The notes under the pieces are model-generated. The model was not told the origin of the DNA. It was given only the letters and a program-made list of their open reading frames with translations, and searched no databases. Positions 18,145-27,516 of a stretch of 64,000 nt of DNA are shown one piece after another. The DNA comes from Thalassobacterium maritimum (GTDB lineage Bacteria; Verrucomicrobiota; Verrucomicrobiia; Opitutales; Coraliomargaritaceae): NCBI RefSeq assembly GCF_031127805.1, contig NZ_JARXHW010000005.1, forward strand, positions 1-64,000. Direction: 5' to 3'. Position 1 is the stretch's first letter. Each line of letters begins with the position of its first letter. The position numbers were made by a program, and so were the translations under genes.

Positions 18145-18648
18145 CTAGAGTGGCCGGCTGCTGACGATGCGCCATCGCCCCGTGGTATTTTTACCAATGC
18201 TATAGAGGCTCTCAAAGCCGTCCTCGGTCGCGTAGCTCACCCGCATGCGCATCTGTGGCTCAAGTGTCGGGCCATATTCAATCCCATTGTGGGTGTAATG
18301 GATGGTTTCTTCGGGGCGCCCACTGAGTGGCTCAAATTCGATGCGAGCAATGGGTAAGCCGAGCTCGTTGATGAGCGCGCTCTTTAGTAAGCTTATAGTT
18401 TGCTCTGTGCTGCCGCTGAGTTCGTATAGGGCCAGCATGGGCCCGAGGCCGCTGGCTTGGTTTGCGGCGCGAAAGGAATCTGCGAAGGCCTGTTGCTCGC
18501 GAGTCTCTTGATTCTGGCAGGCGCTCAGGCCGAGCGATAGGCAAATTATGAGAAGTCCAAGCGCTGTGGCGAGGGGAGTGCGTTGCCTGGTGCGCTGTGT
18601 TGCGCACCAGGTCGCAAAATTGCGTGTTGAAGCCGCGGATACGGACAT
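18145..18648 (-). CDS. Hypothetical lipoprotein of the acc-asp23 operon
   Basis: 167 residues. A basic N-terminal region of about 27 residues precedes a hydrophobic helix and a lipobox (SLGLSAC, Cys near residue 44), so it is probably a lipoprotein with a long N-region; a start further inside cannot be excluded. The rest is a small domain with no family I recognise (LLKSALINELGLPIARIEFEPL, RMRVSYATEDGFESLYSIGK). It follows the AmaP-like gene by 10 bases and is probably the last gene of the operon. Confidence 0.65.
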   Translation of the reverse strand: MSVSAASTRNFATWCATQRTRQRTPLATALGLLIICLSLGLSACQNQETREQQAFADSFRAANQASGLGPMLALYELSGSTEQTISLLKSALINELGLPIARIEFEPLSGRPEETIHYTHNGIEYGPTLEPQMRMRVSYATEDGFESLYSIGKNTTGRWRIVSSRPL

Positions 18649-18658
18649 CGACGGCTAG

Positions 18659-19201
18659 TTAGCTCTTGGAGCTATCCTTGGACTCTAGGTTAAGTGCTGT
18701 GGCTGCATCGTCCGCTGTGGAGCTTTCGATGGCAGGCGTGGGCATGGCTACCGGCGCCTTGTTGGGCAGCTTAGATTCGATGCGACCGCTTTTAAATCCA
18801 GTCGCTACGATGTTGATGTGGCCTAGGTTTTCGATGCCTAGATTCTCTGTGAGAGCCTCTCTTAAGTGGCTTTGTAGAGTTTGTTCTATTTGGCGAAGGC
18901 GCCCACCACTGAGTAGCTTAATGCGGATCTCAAAGTGGGTGGTTCGACCTTTGATTGTAATCTTAACTTGTGGCTTTGAGACGTCTTGGATTTGTTCGCA
19001 AGAAGTTTGCACCAATTCTACGATGGCCTGGCGGCTCACCATGACGCGCCCGCTTTCTGTTGTGTAGGCCACGACGTTTTTCGGCTGTCGACGCACCAGT
19101 AGCAATAGTAAGAACAACAGCGCTAAGACGGTTCCACATATATAGAGGGACTCAGGCTGAGGTAATTGCTGGATGGCTTCGTAGACGTCGCTGAAGTTCA
19201 T
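18659..19201 (-). CDS. AmaP-like membrane anchor with Asp23-type domain
   Basis: 180 residues. One N-terminal transmembrane helix (about 20-37, YICGTVLALLFLLLLLV), then a segment with the alpha/beta pattern of Asp23/Gls24 proteins (VMVSRQAIVELVQTSCEQI, KITIKGRTTHFEIRIKLLSG) and a low-complexity tail. This matches the Firmicute AmaP/DUF2273-type anchors that tether Asp23 to the membrane. It lies 40 bases after the Asp23 gene. The family call rests on architecture and position. Confidence 0.65.
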   Translation of the reverse strand: MNFSDVYEAIQQLPQPESLYICGTVLALLFLLLLLVRRQPKNVVAYTTESGRVMVSRQAIVELVQTSCEQIQDVSKPQVKITIKGRTTHFEIRIKLLSGGRLRQIEQTLQSHLREALTENLGIENLGHINIVATGFKSGRIESKLPNKAPVAMPTPAIESSTADDAATALNLESKDSSKS

Positions 19202-19241
19202 TGGATTACGGGATTAAGTGGAGAGGCGCTGTGAGCAGCGC

Positions 19242-19691
19242 TTAGTCTGTGTGGGGCTGTTCAGACCAGTCCTCTTTCTCGTTGGCTTCTTCTTCGTCGT
19301 TGGTGCGGACTCCGTCGATGATCACATTGACACGAGCGACGTTCTTACTGGTCATCTTTTCGACTTGTTCCGCAATGCGTTGTTGCATTTCGGTGGCCAC
19401 GGCAGCGAGTTCGACGCCGAAGCGAAGGATCACCCGGATCTCGATGCGGTAATCGCCGACTTCGTCTTCCTCGACACGCACGCCACGTTCATCACCTTTT
19501 TTGGAGAAGATTTCAGCGATGCCGTCGACAAAGCCACCACCTACGGCAGCGACGCCACCAACTTCGAGCGCAGCGAGGCGAACGATGCTCGCAACCACGC
19601 TGTGATTGATACGAATGTCACCGAGAGTGTTTGAATCTTCGGAGACTGTAGGGATGACTGATTCGTTTGTATTGTCCGGTTCCTTGCTCAT
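19242..19691 (-). CDS. Asp23/Gls24 family protein
   Basis: 149 residues with the Asp23/Gls24 pattern: GDIRINHSVVASIVRLAALEVGGVAAVGGG, VRVEEDEVGDYRIEIRVILRFGVEL and MTSKNVARVNVIIDGVRT. In Firmicutes these alkaline-shock proteins form membrane-associated networks linked to envelope stress, and a homologue (YqhY) sits after accB-accC and affects acetyl-CoA carboxylase. The same gene order here (accB-accC-asp23-anchor) suggests a conserved link to lipid synthesis. It lies 27 bases after accC. Confidence 0.85.
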   Translation of the reverse strand: MSKEPDNTNESVIPTVSEDSNTLGDIRINHSVVASIVRLAALEVGGVAAVGGGFVDGIAEIFSKKGDERGVRVEEDEVGDYRIEIRVILRFGVELAAVATEMQQRIAEQVEKMTSKNVARVNVIIDGVRTNDEEEANEKEDWSEQPHTD

Positions 19692-19718
19692 AATGGGTAT
19701 GATAGTGTATTTATTGGC

Positions 19719-21083
<1,365 letters not shown>

Positions 21084-21092
21084 CCGGACGGA

Positions 21093-21557
21093 TTAGGCTG
21101 TTTTAATTTTGAAGAGAGGCTGGCCGTATTCGACCGCTTCACCGTTTTCGACGAGCACTTCAGTGATTACGCCGCTCATTTCTGCTTGGATTTCGTTCAT
21201 CACCTTCATGGCTTCGATGATGCATACGATGCTGTCGTTGCCGACCTTAGTGCCGACCTTAGCAAATGCGGGGCTCTCAGGAGAGGCTGCGGCATAAAAG
21301 GTACCTACCATGGGGGACTTGATGATGCTGATGCCCTTTTCTTCGGCTGCGGGGGCAGTGGCTGCGGCTGTCGCAGGAGCGGGTGCCGCAGCGGCTGCGG
21401 GGGCTGCAGCGACTGGGGCTGCGGCGTGAATGATTTGAGGCGCATCGGCTCCTTTGCTGCTCAGGCGTAGCTTGAAGCCGTCCTCTTCGAATTCGAATTC
21501 GGAAATGTCCGAGCGTTTCATGAGGTCGACGACTTGTTTGATTAGTTTGATGTCCAA
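21093..21557 (-). CDS. accB: Biotin carboxyl carrier protein
   Basis: 154 residues. N-terminal helical segment (MDIKLIKQVVDLMKRSDISE), an Ala/Pro hinge (about 55-80) and a biotinyl domain with the target lysine in IIEAMKVMNEIQAEM; the usual AMKLMN reads AMKVMN, a tolerated change. It carries the carboxybiotin between AccC and the carboxyltransferase. First gene of accB-accC-asp23. The 247 bases upstream separate it from the divergent ketosynthase gene and must hold both promoters. Confidence 0.95.
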   Translation of the reverse strand: MDIKLIKQVVDLMKRSDISEFEFEEDGFKLRLSSKGADAPQIIHAAAPVAAAPAAAAAPAPATAAATAPAAEEKGISIIKSPMVGTFYAAASPESPAFAKVGTKVGNDSIVCIIEAMKVMNEIQAEMSGVITEVLVENGEAVEYGQPLFKIKTA

Positions 21558-21804
21558 GGTATGTCCTTTCTTACAGCGTTGGTTGGTTCGTAGTGTGTTG
21601 TGTCGCCGTTGATTTCTCTGCGGCGGTCAATTCAAAGTAAAGTGTATGTAAGGCTAGCTTTTCGCGATGTGCAACGTCTTTGTTACTTTAGAGAGATGCC
21701 TGCCTTTCTTTGGGGGGATTGGGCTGGGGCGCTCGTTTATATGCGGAAGATGTGGAAAAAAGGGGCTTTCACTTGGGCTGATTTCGGAGCATTCTACATA
21801 TAAT

Positions 21805-22881
21805 ATGTCAAAGTGCTGCTTTAAAGATGTTAAGATTTCCGGGCTTGTTACCTGTGTGCCCACCGATGAAAAATCGATCGATGATGAGCTGGAGCTGTTT
21901 GGAGGAAATGTCAAACAGTTGGAGCGTTTAAAGAAAACGATTGGGCTCTCGAAGCGTCGGGTCGTGGATGACAATACCACCGCGGCGGATCTGTGTGAGC
22001 AAGCGGCACGTCGTTTGTTGGAGGCGTCTTCATTGGAACTGGAGCAGGTGGACGCTATGATTTGCGTGACTCAGACGCCAGATTATTCGCAGCCTTGTAA
22101 TGCCGCGGTATTGCATGGGCGGCTTGGACTTTCCAAAAATTGTGCGTCGTTGGATGTGAGTCTTGGTTGTTCGGGCTACGTGTATGGGCTTTGGTTGGCG
22201 CACTCATTGGTGGCCAGTGGAGCGGCTAAGCGAGTCTTGTTGCTCGCGGGGGATACGATTAGTCGCTTGGTGAATGCGAAGGATCGTGCGGTGGCTCCGC
22301 TCTTTGGTGATGGCGGCAGCGCGAGCTTGATCGAGCACTCTACTACTATCGCGCCCGCTTACTTTAGCCTGCAGACCGATGGCTCGGGCTATGATAAATT
22401 GATCGTACCCGCGGGCGGAGCGCGTCAGCCTCGTTCAGAGGATACGGCTGTCGTGTGCGAAGATGAGGGCGGTAATTTTCGTTCTTTAGAAAATCTCTAC
22501 ATGGACGGCGCTGAAATTTTTAATTTTTCGATCACTGAGGAGCCGAAGTCTGTAAAAGATTTGCTCGAATATGCGCAAGTCGAGGCCGATGCAGTGGATT
22601 ATTTCGTCTTTCACCAAGCAAATCGTTATATTTTAGGTAATATAGCTAAGCGTCTGAAATTGGATTTGGCCAAGGTGCCGATGCAGACGGTTGAGCAGTT
22701 TGGCAATCAAAGTTCTGCATCTATCCCATCGGCCATTTGTGGAGAGCTGGCTGCGCCGCTGGCGGCGCGCGACTCGACTCAGCTGTTACTTTCTGGCTTT
22801 GGGGTGGGGCTTTCTTGGGCCAGTGCCTTGGTGGATATGAGTGAGCTGTCGGTTTGCGAATTAATTGACTACTCCCTATGA
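21805..22881 (+). CDS. 3-oxoacyl-ACP synthase III (FabH-like)
   Basis: 358 residues from the ATG at 21805; the 46 upstream in-frame codons have no family match. The Cys-His-Asn triad is visible: Cys122 in SLGCSGYVYGLW, His in FVFHQANR and Asn in FGNQSSAS. KAS III enzymes start acyl chains by condensing an acyl-CoA with malonyl-ACP. Its own ACP and a NeuD-like acyltransferase follow, and the gene is divergent from accB-accC. The grouping resembles polysaccharide-modification modules more than the housekeeping fab cluster; product unknown. Confidence 0.88.
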   Translation: MSKCCFKDVKISGLVTCVPTDEKSIDDELELFGGNVKQLERLKKTIGLSKRRVVDDNTTAADLCEQAARRLLEASSLELEQVDAMICVTQTPDYSQPCNAAVLHGRLGLSKNCASLDVSLGCSGYVYGLWLAHSLVASGAAKRVLLLAGDTISRLVNAKDRAVAPLFGDGGSASLIEHSTTIAPAYFSLQTDGSGYDKLIVPAGGARQPRSEDTAVVCEDEGGNFRSLENLYMDGAEIFNFSITEEPKSVKDLLEYAQVEADAVDYFVFHQANRYILGNIAKRLKLDLAKVPMQTVEQFGNQSSASIPSAICGELAAPLAARDSTQLLLSGFGVGLSWASALVDMSELSVCELIDYSL

Positions 22882-22919
22882 GCGCCTCATTACCTTTTGC
22901 TTTTACCCTTTAGTTGATT

Positions 22920-23153
22920 ATGACAATAGAACAATTCGTGAGTGTCTTTGCGGGAGCCTTGGATGGTGTCAAACCCGGTGAACTGTGTGCTGATACGGCT
23001 TTTAAAAAGCTCCCCACTTGGGATTCCTTGGCGATTTTGACCGTGACGGACGCCATTGAGGTCGAGTTCTCTGTTTTGTTGACCAAAACCGATTTTGCGG
23101 CCGCGGAAACGATTCAGGATTTGTACGAAGTCGTGAAGACTAAGAAGGGCTGA
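22920..23153 (+). CDS. Acyl carrier protein (module-specific)
   Basis: 77 residues from the ATG at 22920 (an in-frame TTG lies 6 bases earlier). The phosphopantetheine site is the Ser of TWDSLAIL (near residue 37), followed by TVTDAIEVEFSVLLTKTDF, as in ACPs of amino-sugar acylation clusters. It should carry the acyl chain made by the upstream KAS III. Spacing is 38 bases from the KAS III gene and 14 to the next start. Confidence 0.88.
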   Translation: MTIEQFVSVFAGALDGVKPGELCADTAFKKLPTWDSLAILTVTDAIEVEFSVLLTKTDFAAAETIQDLYEVVKTKKG

Positions 23154-23167
23154 AGCATTTCTTGGCG

Positions 23168-23797
23168 ATGAAGGACTTATATATATTGGGCGCCGGGGGA
23201 TTTGGACGTGAAGTTTACGGCTGGCTACTTGATGAGCAGAAGCTGCTGAGCCAATATCGCTTGCGTGGTTTTATCGACGATGCCCCCGCAGCGCTCGATG
23301 AAACTCCAATCGATGCCGAGGTCGTCGCGCCCTTTAGTGCTTTGCCAGATTTTGCCCATGCCGCTTTCATTTGTGGGATCGGGAATGTGGAACTAAAGCG
23401 TAAGCTCTGTGAGCCGATGCGTGCGAAGGGGGCCGAGTTTCTGAGTCTGATTCATCCGACTGCACTGGTCGGACGCAATGTCAGACTGGGGCAGGGCGTG
23501 GTGCTGTGCCCGCGTGTCACATTGACCTGCGATATCGAGCTGGGCGACCTAGTGATGCTGAACTGCCATACCTCTGCAGGGCACGATGTCGTGATTGAGG
23601 ATTGGGTGACGGTCAGTGCGCATTGCGACCTGACGGGAGGCACTCAGGTCGGAGAGGCTGCCTTCTTGGGCTCCGGGGTGCGTGTCATTCCAGGTAAACG
23701 TATCGGCGCGCAGGCAACAGTTGGTGCGGGCTCTGTAGTGATTCGTAATGTGCCCGAGGGCGGACGTGTCTTTGGCAATCCCGCTCGATCTTTTTAG
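23168..23797 (+). CDS. NeuD/PglD-type sugar acyltransferase (left-handed beta helix)
   Basis: About 209 residues from ATG 23168. N-terminal Rossmann-like part with DLYILGAGGFGREVYGWL, then hexapeptide repeats (VGRNVRLGQGVVLCPRVTLTC, LNCHTSAGHDVVIEDW) and the terminal GSVVIRNVPEGGRVFGNPARSF. The His in CHTSAGHD is the likely catalytic base. These enzymes acylate amino sugars using acetyl-CoA or acyl-ACP; the adjacent ACP favours an acyl-ACP donor here (inference). The stop overlaps the convergent EpsI stop by 4 bases. Confidence 0.85.
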   Translation: MKDLYILGAGGFGREVYGWLLDEQKLLSQYRLRGFIDDAPAALDETPIDAEVVAPFSALPDFAHAAFICGIGNVELKRKLCEPMRAKGAEFLSLIHPTALVGRNVRLGQGVVLCPRVTLTCDIELGDLVMLNCHTSAGHDVVIEDWVTVSAHCDLTGGTQVGEAAFLGSGVRVIPGKRIGAQATVGAGSVVIRNVPEGGRVFGNPARSF

Positions 23798-24510
23798 GAC
23801 TGAGTGTTTTCTGGGGTTTGGCCGGCATAGGCCTCTTCTTCCAGCCCAATCTCTACCAAGCTTTGGATGATCTCATTGAAGCCTTCCATTTGTTTGAGCT
23901 GATCCATTGTCTTATTGCTGGAGAGGCGGATGAAAAACTGCTCTTGGCGCAAGTTTAAGCCGTATTCTTTTACGTCCATCAGGGCGCCTAAGATATTGGG
24001 AGTGCCTTTTTGGCTGTAGCTAAAGGGCTCGCCGCCGACGAGATGCCAGAAATAGACGTTTTGAGAGGAGCCGTCTTTGGAATATACGCCGAACTCCGCA
24101 GGTTCTAAGCGGATTTTGTTGTAGGTGAAGGGAATCGAGTATTCGCGCTCTTCGCGTGTCCAGCCATTGAGCACCCAGCAGGTGTCAGGTGTATGGGCGC
24201 CCGCCCAGCGGTAGGAGGCTTTACCAGGCGTCCAATAGGCGATGTAGAGCCCCACAAAAGCGTCACCCTTTTGAAATACGCGAAAGAGAGCGTCGTCAAA
24301 ATTCAGAAATTCGCTGATTCGAGCGCTCGACTCGGGCGACTCGGCCATGTCGAGGTCTTTGATTTGCCATCCGCTCAGGTTTTCGGGCACGATCAGGGCC
24401 AGGGGCTCTTTGAGTGTCGGAGCTGGGGGCGGTACAAATGCAAAGTAAGCGCGCAGGCCTAAACTGCTAACAAGGAGTGCGGCGGCGATAATTAGGAGTG
24501 TTTTTTTCAT
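23794..24510 (-). CDS. EpsI/DUF3485 exosortase-associated protein
   Basis: 238 residues. One N-terminal signal/anchor helix (MKKTLLIIAAALLVSSLGL), a short Pro-rich linker and an EpsI-type domain with AYWTPGK, RWAGAHTPDTCWVLNGW and a Cys in the conserved place. EpsI proteins accompany exosortase in EPS/PEP-CTERM systems and are sometimes fused to it. No exosortase gene is in the window. It faces the O-antigen-ligase-like gene divergently (139 bases between starts). Confidence 0.82.
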   Translation of the reverse strand: MKKTLLIIAAALLVSSLGLRAYFAFVPPPAPTLKEPLALIVPENLSGWQIKDLDMAESPESSARISEFLNFDDALFRVFQKGDAFVGLYIAYWTPGKASYRWAGAHTPDTCWVLNGWTREEREYSIPFTYNKIRLEPAEFGVYSKDGSSQNVYFWHLVGGEPFSYSQKGTPNILGALMDVKEYGLNLRQEQFFIRLSSNKTMDQLKQMEGFNEIIQSLVEIGLEEEAYAGQTPENTQS

Positions 24511-24649
24511 TGGTAAAGTAGTGAGATTGCGACAAACAAACCTAGTTCCTGCTCGGGTTCAAGTCTTAGGCTAAAATATGAGTTTACCTTGTTGGATTCA
24601 CTGTATTGCCTGCTGCTTTAGTATTTAACTGACGCTCTCTTCATTCTCT

Positions 24650-26596
24650 ATGGCCACTATAATTGATAAAAACGGTAACATCGCATTTTTCGGACGTGTG
24701 AGTTGGGGGAATTTTGTCGACTGGCTCGTCACCCTTTGTTTGGGGGCGATCTTTATTTTGACGACGATTTCACTTGGTGGAGTGCGTCCAGATACGCATT
24801 TAGTTCTGTTGCCACTGTATGGAGTTTTGTTGTTTCTACACGGGTTGTGGCTGGCGGTGGACCGAGAGTCGCCTAAGCGCTTGAGTCAGCACCCCTTGTG
24901 GTTTGTTCCTGCTTTACTCTGGATGCTGGCGAGTGTGCTTTGGTTTTCGCCTGTGCCTTGGCGTGGTTGGTATGAGATCATCTATGCATTGGAGGCCTTT
25001 GTTATGCTGTGGGTGCTTTCGAACAATGTGCGTACGCGCGCGCATTTGTGGCTCTTAATTTTAATGAGTCTCATTCCTGGCACGATCGCGGTTTTTAATG
25101 GTTTTTATCAGTTCTTTCAGCGGCCAGACCGGATTATGGGCGCGATGACTGATTATGGCTTAGAGATTAACGAGGTTTTTCTGGGGCGGGCAACGGGCGT
25201 TTTTGCAGATCCTAATTCTTTGGCAGTCTTTTTGTTATCGTTACTGCCCTTGCTTTTGGTCGTGGCTGCTGTCCGGCGCTTGCCTAAGATTTTACGCCTA
25301 TTGTCTCTGTATATTGCTTTGATGTTTATTGCAGGTCTTGCATTTACGCAGTTGCTGTGGGCGGTTGTTTTGACTATCGTTGTTTTAGCGGTCGTCCCAT
25401 GGTTTTGTTTTCGTACGGTTAAGCGTCGCTTACTTTATTCCGCGATTGGGCTCTTTACGTCTTCGCTCATTTTTACATTGTTGCTGCTGTATCATCCTGT
25501 TTTTAAGCAAGAGCTCGAGCAGGCGGTCTCTGGGGAAGGTGTGCGCTTGGTACTTTGGCAGGAAGCCATGACTTTTGCGAGCGAGAGTCCGATCACGGGA
25601 GTGGGCGCGGGTGGATTTAGTGCGGCCTTTGAGCAAAGCCCCAGAGTGGCACTTGCGGAGGCTCCACTCACGCCACATAATGATTACCTCTTAGTCTTGA
25701 GTCAGCTTGGCTTCGTGGGCTTGTTTTTGTGGGGTCTGCCCTGCATCTATGTATTTTTTCGAGCGTTTGGTCGCTGGCGAAAGGAACCCTTTGCGGTCAA
25801 GTTGCGAGGTGCCGAGGGTACTGTAATGCCTCCACAGCGCTTCTTTTTGTCGATTGGTCTGTCGGTTTCGATGGCATTCGCACTTTGTATGGCGGCCAGC
25901 TTTGTATTCTATGTGCCGGCGTTGACGCTTTACGGCGTGCTTGCTTTTGCGATTCTATTGAAGACCACTTTCAATCGGCGTCTGATTTTGCCGGGGCATT
26001 GGGTCCATCGTATAGGATATTTATTGTTAGCTGCTTGTGCAGGTTGGGCGTTTTATGTTTTGGGCTCTCTTAAGTTGGAGGCTCAAGCATTGGAATTAAG
26101 AGCGCGTCAGCAGCTAGAGCACGTTGTGGACATGCGAGTGCATGTCTCTGGAAATAAAATTTTGCTCGATGAGGTGATTGAACTCTACGAAGACGCAGTG
26201 ATTGCTGATGCGGAGAATGTGGATGCTTGGATCGGTTTGAGTGCGGCCGTGTGTCAGCTGTATTTTCGTAACCCTTCTGATTTCGAACGAATCGCGGAGC
26301 GCGCAGTCGAGTGTGCCCAGCGTGGCGTCGATTTAAGCCCCGATTATTGGAAAAGCTGGGCGCAACTGGGAGTGGCGCGCGCCTTTCATGGCGAGCAGGA
26401 ACTTGCAGAATATGCATTAGTAAAGGCGCTTGAGTTGGCGCCGCATAATAGTAATGCTCATTACTATTATGCGGCTTATTTGAGCTCGGTGAGTCACCGG
26501 CGCGATGAGGCTTTGTCGATGGTTCGGCAGGCATTGGAAATCAATCCTAATAATGCGGCTGCACGTCGCTTACAGCAAAAACTACTCATTCTTTAA
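24650..26596 (+). CDS. O-antigen ligase/Wzy-like membrane protein with TPR tail
   Basis: 648 residues. About ten to twelve membrane helices fill residues 20-480, with the O-antigen-ligase signature region ATGVFADPNSLAVFLLSLLP and the large loop GEGVRLVLWQEAMTFASESPITGVGAGGF...TPHNDYLL. The last 130 residues are TPR-like (ADAENVDAWIGLS, KSWAQLGVARAFHGEQELAE, ALEINPNNAAARRL). Such proteins polymerise or ligate surface polysaccharide at the periplasmic face. The next gene starts 3 bases after its stop, so it heads an operon with the FecR-like and cyclase genes. Confidence 0.85.
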   Translation: MATIIDKNGNIAFFGRVSWGNFVDWLVTLCLGAIFILTTISLGGVRPDTHLVLLPLYGVLLFLHGLWLAVDRESPKRLSQHPLWFVPALLWMLASVLWFSPVPWRGWYEIIYALEAFVMLWVLSNNVRTRAHLWLLILMSLIPGTIAVFNGFYQFFQRPDRIMGAMTDYGLEINEVFLGRATGVFADPNSLAVFLLSLLPLLLVVAAVRRLPKILRLLSLYIALMFIAGLAFTQLLWAVVLTIVVLAVVPWFCFRTVKRRLLYSAIGLFTSSLIFTLLLLYHPVFKQELEQAVSGEGVRLVLWQEAMTFASESPITGVGAGGFSAAFEQSPRVALAEAPLTPHNDYLLVLSQLGFVGLFLWGLPCIYVFFRAFGRWRKEPFAVKLRGAEGTVMPPQRFFLSIGLSVSMAFALCMAASFVFYVPALTLYGVLAFAILLKTTFNRRLILPGHWVHRIGYLLLAACAGWAFYVLGSLKLEAQALELRARQQLEHVVDMRVHVSGNKILLDEVIELYEDAVIADAENVDAWIGLSAAVCQLYFRNPSDFERIAERAVECAQRGVDLSPDYWKSWAQLGVARAFHGEQELAEYALVKALELAPHNSNAHYYYAAYLSSVSHRRDEALSMVRQALEINPNNAAARRLQQKLLIL

Positions 26597-26598
26597 CT

Positions 26599-27507
26599 GT
26601 GATACATTTTACTAAAGTTCTCGCAGCCGTGCTGTTTTTATTCGCTTCGCAGGTCCAAGCGGAGATGTGGGTGAGTGGCGCAGTCACGCTGCATGAGGTA
26701 ACTGGCCAAGTTAGTTTGAAACAGCTCGGTGCCGAGACTGTTTTATTGGCTCCTGAGCAGGTGCCTGTTTCTTTGCCTGGCTTGGTCGACTGTGAGGCTA
26801 TCTATGGCGCAGCAGCTTATTTGAGTACTTCGAATCGCACTCATATTTATTTCCAAGGGGAAGGTAGTTTTTCGGTCGAGCGATTTGAACAAATCATGCC
26901 TGACTTGCAATCTTGGGAGACGACAGAGTCTGAGACGGGCCAAAGTCGGATGATTCTTAATTTTCGAGGGGGTGAGATTGTGGTCGATAACCGCAATATG
27001 ATTGAATCCTCTCAGTGCCTGATTGAAACCCCGCTCGGGCGTTTGACTGTGAAAAATGCTTTATGGCAAATGCGTATCGAATTCGATCCACGCAGCCAAA
27101 TCTTTGATTTCACTATTAATTGTAGTGATGGTCGGGTTCGTTTTACTGACTTACAAGGGCAGCAATACACCCTGCGAACAGGGCAGCGCCTCGCTGGGGC
27201 GGGGGCGCGCAATACGCCATCGATTGAAATTGGTGAGAGTACGATTCGTTCGTATGAGTTGATTCAGCGCTTTAAATTGATGCAGGATCAGTATTCGGAG
27301 TCGGCGAACGCCTTGGAGCCGTTCTTAGGGCACTTTAAGGGGGTGGATCAAGGCATGCGGCAATCTGCTGTCGTGCCTAATTCAGCAGCTGTTAAAGAGG
27401 TGCGCAGGCCTATTATTATCATTGAATATGCAGACGAGCCCGAGCTCGTGACCCCTTTTCGCGGGGAGCTTAAGCCGCCGTCAGCCTATCAAGCTGATTT
27501 ATTTTAA
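26599..27507 (+). CDS. FecR-domain-like periplasmic protein
   Basis: 302 residues from GTG 26599, which follows the upstream TAA almost at once. A signal peptide (FTKVLAAVLFLFASQVQA) is followed by a beta-rich FecR-like domain (SVERF, ILNFRGGEIVVDNRNM, IETPLGRLTVKNALWQMRIE, GQQYTLRTGQRL). FecR-like extracytoplasmic domains often pair with CHASE2 cyclases, as here with the next gene 9 bases downstream. It may present an envelope signal to that sensor; this is inferred from order only. Confidence 0.75.
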   Translation: MIHFTKVLAAVLFLFASQVQAEMWVSGAVTLHEVTGQVSLKQLGAETVLLAPEQVPVSLPGLVDCEAIYGAAAYLSTSNRTHIYFQGEGSFSVERFEQIMPDLQSWETTESETGQSRMILNFRGGEIVVDNRNMIESSQCLIETPLGRLTVKNALWQMRIEFDPRSQIFDFTINCSDGRVRFTDLQGQQYTLRTGQRLAGAGARNTPSIEIGESTIRSYELIQRFKLMQDQYSESANALEPFLGHFKGVDQGMRQSAVVPNSAAVKEVRRPIIIIEYADEPELVTPFRGELKPPSAYQADLF

Positions 27508-27516
27508 GCGGGACAC

